From Candidatus Kapaibacterium sp. (GTDB lineage: Bacteria; Bacteroidota; Ignavibacteria; Kapaibacteriales; UBA4661): DNA of 39,485 nt. A model generated the notes under the pieces. That model searched no databases. It was given only the letters and a program-made list of their open reading frames with translations, and was not told the origin of the DNA. Numbering within the stretch: the first letter of the stretch is position 1; the number at the start of each line of letters is the position of its first letter. Below are positions 32,764 through 39,485 of this stretch, piece after piece. Made by a program: the position numbers and the translations under genes. The stretch is taken from NCBI GenBank assembly GCA_025358765.1, contig JANYIG010000027.1, positions 1 through 39,485 on the forward strand. The letters run 5' to 3'.

Positions 32764-33022
32764 GGGTAGTTGAGGCTTGAGAGATGGACAAAATACACAA
32801 CGAGTGTGGTGGTTATATATGTCATGGTAGTGCGTCGAGAGCAGAACGGTATTGGTGGCGTGGTTGATTGCATTGGTGGTGAATCAAACCGAAAGGGTTC
32901 TGCACGGTCTTTGTCATCTATAATTCTTCAATCGCTCCAAATATGCCATTTTGAAGCGTTTGCCGCAAGAAATTTTTCCGGCGGTGAATCGGCTTCGATT
33001 CCGTGTTGTTTTCTCCACGGTA
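32764..33022. other. 259-base gap between rsmB end and the first giant's start
   Basis: No gene is seen. A 6-bp tetraloop hairpin (GAATCG 32986-32991, CGATTC 32996-33001) lies just past rsmB but lacks a T-run. Bases about 32945-32980 (CCATTTTGAAGCGTTT, GCAAGAAATTTTTC) resemble degenerate Bacteroidota GTCATTTCGA...AGAAAT repeats. The promoter of the giant cluster should lie here; no clear box was found. Confidence 0.35.
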
Positions 33023-35083
33023 TTATTTCTTCCGCACAAACCGCGCCCCAAACGCGCCATCGGTCTGATGGACGTGGGGGAAGGTCTGCATCAATCCGTC
33101 TTTGCAGACTTCGGCGGGAAGATATTGCTCGGCAGCATCGAGCGTAAATTCAGGAAACTGCTCCAAAAACCACGCCGCTTGTTGCGTGTTTTCTTCTGGC
33201 TCAATCGTACATGTGCTATAAACAAGTGTTCCGCCCGGCTTAACGAGTGTTGCGGCGTTTGCCAAAATTTCGCGTTGCAGGCGCACAAGTGGTGAAATTT
33301 GTTCGATTTCAAGCTTCCAGCGAATATCCGGTTTTTTCGCTAATGTTCCAAGCCCTGAACACGGCGCATCCACAAGCACAATATCCGCACGTTCTTTTGC
33401 CTTGTATGACCGCGCATCGCCGGAAACCATTTCAATGCACGTCAGTTGTAGGCGTTTCATATTTTCCTGAATTACGTTCAGTTTACCTGTGTATTTATCC
33501 ACCGCAATGACCTTGCCCTTGTCCTGCATCAATTCCGCGCAGAAGGTTGTTTTGCCGCCCGGAGCCGCACACAGGTCAATCACGGTTTGACCCGCTTGTG
33601 GGTTCGCAAGTTTAACCACGAGTGCGGCACTGGCATCTTGCACCGAGAACCATCCACGCTGATACGGCTCCCACTCCCGCACCGATGCCAATGAGCCTAC
33701 CAACAACAGGCGTTCTTCGTAGAGTGAATCCCAATGTTTGATTTGCTGACCGTCGAGAAATTCCATCAATTCCTGACGATTACCCTGCAATGTGTTGATA
33801 CGAAGCATAATCTTCGGACGCTCATTGTTTGCCTTGAGCAGACTTTCAGTAGCTTCATCCCCGTATCGTGCTGCCCAACGTTTCACCATCCAAAACGGAT
33901 GCGAGTACATGATAGACATGTAGCGATGAGCGTCTTCCTCGCGGTGCGGGTAACGGATATTGGTGATATTGTGCAATATATTTCGCAAAATTGCATTCAC
34001 AAGATTCGCTGACCGTGCGCCCTTCAAGCGTTTTATGAGTTCAACGGATTCGTTGACGGCAGCAAACGGCGGGATTTTCGAGAGGAACATCACTTGATAC
34101 AGCGCAATCCGCATGGCATTTTTTACGGGCGTGATGCACTTCACAAATTCGCCATGATAAAATCCCGTTAGCACCCAATCGAGCTTGGATTGCCAGCGCA
34201 TCACGCCATGCACAAGCTCGGTGAGCAGTGCACGGTCGAGTGCATTCAAATCACTGCCCGCCAGTTCATTTTCAAGCACTTTATCCAAATAAGAGTCACT
34301 TTGCTCCACACGGCTCAAAACGCGGATAGCAGCCCCCCGTGCACCAGTGTACAAGGATTTTTCTGACGAAGGAAGGGCATTATATTCAGGATTTTTAGGC
34401 GACACGACCGGTGGAAAATTAAATTCTGGAGCGGGCGGCACTTTCCGAGCGGGCGGTGGTGCGGGCGGTATAAAATTGTCATGCGAAAACGACTCATCAG
34501 CGTCTTCATTTTGGTCATCACCATCGTTGCGGTACGACCGCACAATCGAATGCTGCGATTGCGGCTCGCTTCGTTGTTCGCGGCGCTGGTCTTGACGCTC
34601 ATATCGCGGCTCGCTTTGAGGATTGACGTTCGCAGGTCGTTGGTCGCGTTGTTGCGGGCGATCGCTACGACGTTGTTCGTGACGCGGTTCCTCTTGACGT
34701 GGTTGTTCATGCTGTCTCTGTCCGCCGCTTGATCCTTGTAATTGGGGTGCTCCTTGATGCCGCTCACGGCGTTGCTGTTGATCACGCTTATAGTCGTGAG
34801 TCTGCGGGCGACCGTGTTGTTGCCGTTGTTGCTCGTTTTGCGGGCGTGGTTCACGAGGCTTTTCATTGCGAATATCTTCTCCATGCGGACGTTCATCGCG
34901 GCGTTGCTGATTAGGTTGGGATTGATTTTTACCACGCTGGTCACGCGAGCGTTCTTCACGCGGCTGATTGCCTTGCTGACCTTGCGGGCGGGCATTGCGA
35001 TTGTGTTTCGATGAACGCTGATTCTGCGGCTGAGATTGCTGCGACTGCGGATTCTGCGAATTTGGTTGTTGCGGGTCTGCCAT
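33023..35083 (-). CDS. rsmB: 16S rRNA m5C967 methyltransferase RsmB with long disordered prefix
   Basis: This 686-residue protein methylates C5 of a cytosine in helix 31 of 16S rRNA with S-adenosylmethionine. The NusB-like RNA-binding domain (about 245-380, AAIRVLSRVEQSDSYLDKVL, NAILRNILHNI) is followed by the catalytic domain with the SAM loop DLCAAPGGKTTF, the assisting VDAPCSG (Cys575) and the nucleophile motif STCT (Cys625). Residues 1-240 are extraordinary: almost only Gln, Arg, Asn, Pro, Glu and Ser (QQRRDERPHGED, RRSDRPQQRDQRP), ending with a proline stretch. Typical RsmB is about 430-450 residues, so the prefix is an added disordered tail. An in-frame GTG at about codon 227 could give a shorter form, without a good ribosome-binding site. 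Confidence 0.9.
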   Translation of the reverse strand: MADPQQPNSQNPQSQQSQPQNQRSSKHNRNARPQGQQGNQPREERSRDQRGKNQSQPNQQRRDERPHGEDIRNEKPREPRPQNEQQRQQHGRPQTHDYKRDQQQRRERHQGAPQLQGSSGGQRQHEQPRQEEPRHEQRRSDRPQQRDQRPANVNPQSEPRYERQDQRREQRSEPQSQHSIVRSYRNDGDDQNEDADESFSHDNFIPPAPPPARKVPPAPEFNFPPVVSPKNPEYNALPSSEKSLYTGARGAAIRVLSRVEQSDSYLDKVLENELAGSDLNALDRALLTELVHGVMRWQSKLDWVLTGFYHGEFVKCITPVKNAMRIALYQVMFLSKIPPFAAVNESVELIKRLKGARSANLVNAILRNILHNITNIRYPHREEDAHRYMSIMYSHPFWMVKRWAARYGDEATESLLKANNERPKIMLRINTLQGNRQELMEFLDGQQIKHWDSLYEERLLLVGSLASVREWEPYQRGWFSVQDASAALVVKLANPQAGQTVIDLCAAPGGKTTFCAELMQDKGKVIAVDKYTGKLNVIQENMKRLQLTCIEMVSGDARSYKAKERADIVLVDAPCSGLGTLAKKPDIRWKLEIEQISPLVRLQREILANAATLVKPGGTLVYSTCTIEPEENTQQAAWFLEQFPEFTLDAAEQYLPAEVCKDGLMQTFPHVHQTDGAFGARFVRKK

Positions 35084-35214
35084 AATAAAAAGTGGAATAC
35101 TCCAGAAAATGAATCCAGAAATGTGCTTCGTTTCATAATTTCATCGTATCTTCGCCAACGGAGAATCGTTACGAAAAACAATGCTTCTGCAAAGTTAGCA
35201 TATTTTCTGCGGAA

Positions 35215-35250
35215 AACCGTCATTGCATGAATCTCCGTGAAATGACGGTT
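35215..35250. promoter_or_regulatory. 10-bp dyad between divergent rsmB and barrel gene
   Basis: AACCGTCATT (35215-35224) and AATGACGGTT (35241-35250) form a perfect inverted repeat with 16 bases between. It lies in the 290-base divergent spacer, about 125 bases before the plus-strand gene and 130 before rsmB. It is a possible operator; it lacks a T-run and is not a standard terminator. Confidence 0.4.
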
Positions 35251-35373
35251 GTAAAAAAGGAAATCGTTTCATATTTTTCGTAAACTCTTCGCAATGCTTG
35301 TCCCCGTTGAATGTAGTTGGCAAACCAGCATTATTCGTAATTTTCATCAGGTTTCATCGCTCACAGATATATT

Positions 35374-36249
35374 ATGACACACTCCATAACCATTACCACA
35401 CAGCGCACACAACGGTTATTGCTTGGATACGGAGCCGCATTTGTGGTACTCATCTTTGCAAACCTCACCACTGCTCACGCGCAGGATGACCGCATGGCAT
35501 CGCCGCTCGACCTTGGTCGCCAAGAAGTGCCGGAGTTATTAGGCGTGGTTGTGGGACCGAGTTTCCACAAACAACTTGGCTCCTATCAAAGCGGCTGCCC
35601 ATGCACCTTCGACAAAGGCGGCGCAAATAATTTTGTCTTTGGGTTGAGTTACGACAAAAACCTCGTCACTTACGGCTCCAACACGAAAGGTGGCTTGTGG
35701 TTTGGTCTGCGTGCTATGTACGAAACACGTAATGTAGCAGCGTTATTCACGGAGTACGAAAATGTCCGTGTGCGCTCGCTAACGACAAACGAACTCTTTA
35801 CCACGCCGATTCAGTTTCAGCAACAAGCCGATATTCGTTTTTCGATGATTACGTTGACTCCAACCATCACGTGGTATCCCTTCGGGCGCGTGTTTGTGCA
35901 AGGCGGATTCCAAGCGGGCTTAGTGATTTCCTCGCATTTCAAACAAACAAAAAAATTGCAGCAAAATACTGTCACACTCCCCACCGGCGAAACAGCTGTA
36001 GTGCAGTTCACGCAAACGGATGGCAATATATTAACGATTGAAGAGGGTGCGGTGCCTCAGACCAATGCATTGCAGCTTGGATTCACGATGGCTGCGGGCA
36101 TAGACATTCCCGTTGGTTCCAATGCAAAATTCCGCCTCACGCCGATGATTCAAAACGTGTTTCCGCTTACCAATTTGTCCAATAGTGGTGATGGTTTCCG
36201 TATCAACGCCGTGCAACTGCTGTTAGGCTTAAAAATGAATCTCAAGTGA
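35374..36249 (+). CDS. Outer-membrane beta-barrel protein, small
   Basis: This 291-residue protein has a signal peptide (LLLGYGAAFVVLIFANLTTAHAQ) and a body that matches porT/OmpA-like barrels: GVVVGPSFHKQLGSYQ near the start, alternating strands with aromatic girdles (ITLTPTITWYPFGRVFVQGGFQAGLVI) and a terminal strand VQLLLGLKMNL. It is similar in plan to the N-terminal barrel of the double-OmpA protein encoded at 18823-21051 (FEPLLMFNPFGGLQIQAGLRGGYML). CPC in SGCPCTF could form a disulfide. It precedes the PD40/double-OmpA gene on the same strand and may share its transcript. Function unknown; porin or structural. Confidence 0.75.
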   Translation: MTHSITITTQRTQRLLLGYGAAFVVLIFANLTTAHAQDDRMASPLDLGRQEVPELLGVVVGPSFHKQLGSYQSGCPCTFDKGGANNFVFGLSYDKNLVTYGSNTKGGLWFGLRAMYETRNVAALFTEYENVRVRSLTTNELFTTPIQFQQQADIRFSMITLTPTITWYPFGRVFVQGGFQAGLVISSHFKQTKKLQQNTVTLPTGETAVVQFTQTDGNILTIEEGAVPQTNALQLGFTMAAGIDIPVGSNAKFRLTPMIQNVFPLTNLSNSGDGFRINAVQLLLGLKMNLK

Positions 36250-36320
36250 TGACAAATGACACGCCAATGAATAAGTGTTGAGTCCTTCTGCGAAACAAAG
36301 AGTTACAGAAAAATCTATGT

Positions 36321-36441
36321 CACAGAAGCACGGAAACGAAAGACTTCATGATGAGTACTCATCAACCATTAACCCAATGGAACAACAATAAAAACACCAT
36401 GATATTCATGGTAGGAAGCTGTGTTCTTCCGTGTTTTTGTG
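36321..36441. repeat. Long-range inverted repeat ahead of the PD40/OmpA gene
   Basis: CACAGAAGCACGGA (36321-36334) can pair with TCCGTGTTTTTGTG (36428-36441), with two G-U pairs. It encloses about 90 bases and lies in the leader of the 36510 gene. Sequences of this TCCGTGTTTCTGTG type recur in Bacteroidota genomes as dispersed repeats. Confidence 0.45.
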
Positions 36442-36509
36442 GTTCTCCTCTCTTAGCAACTTTTACTTCGCTCAGTACCTTCCTTCACTCTCACACTCTA
36501 CCACCTACC

Positions 36510-39194
36510 ATGAAACGATATTTTCTGCTATCAATTGCTTTGCTACAATTATACACCGCCTCTGTTTGCGCCCAGACGGGCGATGTGTTCCAGCCAAAGG
36601 ATGTCCGTATTGTCAATCCAGGAGCCTCACTCAATCACGCGGGTTTGGATTACGCACCCGCCATCAGCGCTGACGGAAAAACGCTATTTTTTGTCTCGAA
36701 CCGCCCGGGCAGCAAACTCTCCAAAAGCGGAACCCCATCGCATGATTTTTGGGCAGCATTCAAACAAGAACGGCTTGATACTACCTTCCTTCCGCCATTT
36801 AATATTGACACGCTTGTCCTCAAAAATAACAACGGCTTGAACACGAGCTTTAACGAAGGTGTACCCGCCATTTCCGCAAACCGCCGCGTGATGTACTTCA
36901 CAGGCTGTGACCGCCCCGATGTGTTGAAAAAAAAGGTAAAAGTGGATGGATACGATAAGGAGTATGAATGCGATATCTACGTGGTAGAACTCAAAGAAAA
37001 CGGCGAGTGGGGTATTCCACGCAACCTCGGCACTGCGGTAAATTCTGACGATTGGGACGGACAGCCGAGTTTGAGTCCAAGCGGCGACAGGCTCTATTTT
37101 GCTTCCACACGCCCGGGCGGTTCCGGCGATGCGGATATTTGGTATTGCGATTACGACGCACAACGCCGCACGTGGCTGCCCGCTAAAAATGCTGGAAAGA
37201 CTGTCAACACAAGCGGTCGAGATTGGTCGCCGTTTATTGCTGCAAACAACCGCGAACTATTTTTCGCATCCGATGGTCACAGCCCGAATTATGGCGGTAC
37301 CGACTTCTACATTTCCGTACGTGATTTCAAAAACGGCAAAGAAATTTGGACAAAACCGCGTAATCTCGGAAAGCCTATCAATACTGATGCGAACGAAGCA
37401 TTTATCTCCACACCCGCACAGCGCGATGTGCTGTATTTTTCTTCGCAACGCAAGGATATTAGCGGTTTTCAGGGCGACTACGATGTTTTTATGGCGTTTG
37501 TTCCCAAAAGCGCCCTGACCATCGCCGTACCACTGACGGGAACCGTGTTCGACGGCTGCACCGGGCAGCCAACCTCTGCAACGATCATCGCGTACAACCC
37601 GCTTACCAAACGCATGTTCCGCGACACACTGGATACGCGCAAACACACAACGTTTGAGGCTATTATCAATGACTTCGATTTTGTGACAACCGTCGGTGGT
37701 GTCGAAAAACTTGTGGACACACTGAAAATTCAGATATTTGCAGAAAACAAGCAGCTTGGGCGGCTCTTTCAGGAAATTATTATCAAACGCCCCGTTATTT
37801 TGCCAAACGGAAAACTTGAAAGTATTGAGATTCCGCCTATCATGCTTCAATACGGCTCGAAACCGATGTTTAGCACCAAACTCGAACCACCTCCGGCGGC
37901 GTTTATACCGCGCGGGGCTATGGCAAAAGTTCTGTCATCTGGTTTTGGCGGATTAGTGTTGGAGGAGATTGTGAGCGTAAGCGTAAATCGCATTTTGAAT
38001 TATGTCTTTTTTGATGAAGGTTCCAGCACGATTCCAGCGCGATACACCACATTCAACAATGCGAAAGAAGCCGAGAACTTTGACGAAGAGCGGCTTCGCG
38101 GCGAGACGATTGACAAATATTATCACACGCTGAACGTGTTTGGTTTCCGCTTAAAACAATCGCCGAAATCGAGCATTACCATTGTGGGTTGCAACGACAA
38201 TGTAAGCGCAAAAGAAAAAACATTAGCCCTCTCGAAAGCCCGCGCCCAAACGGTGTTTAACTATCTGAAAACTGTTTGGGGTGTCAGCGAAAAGCGGATG
38301 AAAATTGTTGCGCGGGATTTGCCATCGGTTCCATCGAACCGCGAGGATTCACTCGGCATCATCGAAAACCGTCGCGTCGAGATTTTGTGCGACGATTGGG
38401 ATATTACAAAACCAACCGTTGACCGCACACCGATTATCTCACCTTCGTCGCCCGCATTGATGCTTGAGTTGGCGGCATCGGCACAATTGAGTACGCCCAA
38501 CACTACCGCCATTCCTACTGCTACACAAGCCAAGAGCGTGCCAACCGTGCCAGTACAAACTTCACAGTATAAGCGTCGCGTAATTATTTTGCAGGGCAAT
38601 AAAATTTGGCGCACGTTTGACGCTTCGACCACAGGAACGTTGGGGGGTATTGCATGGGATTGGAAAAACGACAAAGGTGAGTATCCAAGTGGCGACCAAC
38701 CGCTTGATATTTGCGTTTCTATCGTGGATCAAGTCGGGCGCAATTGTTTATCGCAAACCGTGAGCATTCCTGTCAAACGCATCACCGCAGACGAGAAAAA
38801 ACGGTCTGTCAATAACAACGTCACCGCCGACAAAACGCTTGAGCGCTATAATCTTATTATGTTTCCGTTCGATAAATCCGATGTTGGGACGCTTAATGCC
38901 CGTATTCTCCGCGAATACGTGTTGCCGCGTATGACGCAAAACTCGGAGGTGACGATTGTTGGTCATACGGATGTTATCGGCGAAACGCAGTATAACCAAA
39001 CGCTCTCGCAATCACGTGGCGGCAACGCAAAAGAAGAATTGGGAAGGCTCTCGAAGGGAAAATATCGCCTACTCGAATCGAAAGGCGTTGGCGAAATGGA
39101 GCCGTTGTTCGATAACATGCTGCCGGAAGGACGATTGTATAATCGAACGGTGCAAGTCATTATTGAAACGCCGCTTGGAGACGTGGAGCGGTAG
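36510..39194 (+). CDS. PD40-repeat protein with two OmpA domains
   Basis: The start is set at the ATG at 36510 (894 residues) because it opens a typical signal peptide (MKRYFLLSIALLQLYTASVCAQ). The 54 extra codons of the longer frame are not protein-like and overlap an inverted repeat. Five PD40-type beta-propeller repeats follow (about 35-340: PAISADGKTLFFVSNRPGS, PSLSPSGDRLYFASTRPGG), then a carboxypeptidase-regulatory-like segment (about 342-445). OmpA domain 1 is at about 490-630 (NYVFFDEGSSTIPARY, GCND in place of GHTD, ENRRVEI), followed by a middle domain and OmpA domain 2 at about 775-890 (GHTDVIGETQYN). Domain 2 has the canonical peptidoglycan-binding Asp/Arg. It resembles gliding/T9SS PorE-type outer-membrane lipoproteins in plan, but there is no lipobox. 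The stop codon lies inside a palindromic repeat. Confidence 0.88.
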   Translation: MKRYFLLSIALLQLYTASVCAQTGDVFQPKDVRIVNPGASLNHAGLDYAPAISADGKTLFFVSNRPGSKLSKSGTPSHDFWAAFKQERLDTTFLPPFNIDTLVLKNNNGLNTSFNEGVPAISANRRVMYFTGCDRPDVLKKKVKVDGYDKEYECDIYVVELKENGEWGIPRNLGTAVNSDDWDGQPSLSPSGDRLYFASTRPGGSGDADIWYCDYDAQRRTWLPAKNAGKTVNTSGRDWSPFIAANNRELFFASDGHSPNYGGTDFYISVRDFKNGKEIWTKPRNLGKPINTDANEAFISTPAQRDVLYFSSQRKDISGFQGDYDVFMAFVPKSALTIAVPLTGTVFDGCTGQPTSATIIAYNPLTKRMFRDTLDTRKHTTFEAIINDFDFVTTVGGVEKLVDTLKIQIFAENKQLGRLFQEIIIKRPVILPNGKLESIEIPPIMLQYGSKPMFSTKLEPPPAAFIPRGAMAKVLSSGFGGLVLEEIVSVSVNRILNYVFFDEGSSTIPARYTTFNNAKEAENFDEERLRGETIDKYYHTLNVFGFRLKQSPKSSITIVGCNDNVSAKEKTLALSKARAQTVFNYLKTVWGVSEKRMKIVARDLPSVPSNREDSLGIIENRRVEILCDDWDITKPTVDRTPIISPSSPALMLELAASAQLSTPNTTAIPTATQAKSVPTVPVQTSQYKRRVIILQGNKIWRTFDASTTGTLGGIAWDWKNDKGEYPSGDQPLDICVSIVDQVGRNCLSQTVSIPVKRITADEKKRSVNNNVTADKTLERYNLIMFPFDKSDVGTLNARILREYVLPRMTQNSEVTIVGHTDVIGETQYNQTLSQSRGGNAKEELGRLSKGKYRLLESKGVGEMEPLFDNMLPEGRLYNRTVQVIIETPLGDVER

Positions 39195-39240
39195 AGACAA
39201 GGCTGTATCTTGTCTCTACGTTGCGTTCTCCGTTCTACGC
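39191..39240. repeat. GTAGAGACAAG palindromic repeat, copy 2
   Basis: GTAGAGACAAG (39191-39201) and CTTGTCTCTAC (39209-39219) form a perfect 11-bp stem with a 7-base loop, followed by GTTGCGTTCTCCGTTCTACGC. The TAG stop of the PD40/OmpA gene (39192-39194) is the second to fourth base of the repeat. Copy 1 is at 21094-21127. Confidence 0.8.
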
Positions 39241-39485
39241 TCCACGACTGCCTCCGACTATCTTGCAATATTATAGAACATTGAAGTTTAGATAATCTTG
39301 ACCATCCTCGAGCGCATCACCCCTCTGCAAGCCGCCACGAAGACGTGTTGCGTCTTGCTTCTCCCCTTATAAGGGGAGATTGAGTGGGGTTCTTGCGCGT
39401 AAGGTTTGATGCGGTTTCCAGGAGTTTATCTAAAGTTCAAAGAACAACATCATGAACTTTTATACCACGACCCCATTATGAAATC
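39195..39485. other. Repeat-rich non-coding end of window
   Basis: After the GTAGAGACAAG repeat there are an AAGACG/CGTCTT hairpin (39340-39356) containing CACGAAGACGTG (39336-39347), and a perfect 20-base palindrome TCTCCCCT/AGGGGAGA (39360-39379). A possible start codon at 39478 (ATGAAATC) may begin the next gene, but too little is visible. Confidence 0.55.
39360..39379. repeat. 20-base perfect palindrome
   Basis: TCTCCCCTTA/TAAGGGGAGA. It lies 12 bases after a CACGAAGACGTG core that matches the palindromic cores in the second giant's leader, suggesting one composite repeat type. Confidence 0.6.

Noticed and set aside
34315-35223. 302-codon minus-strand frame overlapping the start of rsmB
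   Set aside because: It lies in another frame of the Gln/Arg-rich prefix, whose CAA/CGC-biased codons keep several frames open. No domain or proper protein composition is seen, and the rsmB frame continues into a recognised enzyme.
36348-36509. Upstream 54-codon extension of the PD40/OmpA gene
   Set aside because: It precedes a perfect signal peptide starting at 36510 and overlaps an inverted repeat.
1-39485. CRISPR array, tRNA, rRNA or transposase
   Set aside because: I scanned both strands by eye for regular spaced repeats, cloverleaf-like stems and transposase motifs and saw none. Weak or degenerate tRNAs could be missed without a covariance search.

Overview
The window looks like a chromosomal segment from a Gram-negative bacterium of the Bacteroidota/Chlorobiota (FCB) lineage, perhaps an Ignavibacteria- or Kapabacteria-like member. 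The lineage call is an inference. It rests on two very large secreted proteins with type IX secretion (T9SS) sorting tails and choice-of-anchor/ASH Ig-like repeats, an ExbB-ExbD-ExbD-TonB cluster followed by a PstS-like lipoprotein and a TPR protein, OmpA proteins with PD40 repeats, a FadL-like barrel, and promoter candidates of the TTG-N20-TAnnTTTG type. I saw no rRNA, tRNA, CRISPR array, transposase or phage gene.

Layout. 1-676: the 3' part of a family 2 glycosyltransferase, ending at a hairpin shared with the convergent next unit. 786-3691 (minus): a Q/N-rich lipoprotein translationally coupled to a FadL-type outer-membrane barrel. 3924-5153 (minus): a PLP aminotransferase with a strong terminator. 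5403-6575 (plus): an HGSNAT/DUF5009-type membrane acyltransferase. 6838-13174 (minus): the Ton energy cluster in transcription order STAS protein, ExbB, ExbD, ExbD, TonB, terminator, small membrane protein, PstS-like lipoprotein, TPR protein. 13438-15774 (minus): prmC, pyrB and an HU protein with a histone-H1-like tail. 16223-17711 (minus): an NTF2-like secreted protein and a BadF/GlcNAc-type kinase.

17941-32763 (minus) is the most distinctive block. Two tandem giants (2028 and about 1783 residues) share the order signal peptide, von Willebrand A, NGGE Ig-like domain, WD40 propeller, many ASH domains, cohesin-like sandwich and T9SS tail. They are followed by an OmpA-family barrel with two OmpA domains and by a DUF3108 protein, ending in a terminator. 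33023-35083 (minus) is rsmB with an unusual ~240-residue Q/R-rich prefix. 35374-39194 (plus) holds a small outer-membrane barrel and a second double-OmpA protein with PD40 repeats. The last 290 bases are non-coding and repeat-rich.

How the parts fit (inference). Most genes serve the cell envelope: the Ton complex energises outer-membrane transporters, the FadL and OmpA-type barrels line the outer membrane, and the giants are probably exported by T9SS and displayed on the surface, possibly held near the peptidoglycan-anchoring double-OmpA proteins. Small palindromic repeats recur in and beside the envelope genes. One supplies a stop codon, one appears to have been absorbed into a WD40 propeller, and one pair probably separates a giant gene from its true GTG start. 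No single complete new system can be proven from sequence alone. The double-giant/double-OmpA cluster is the best candidate.
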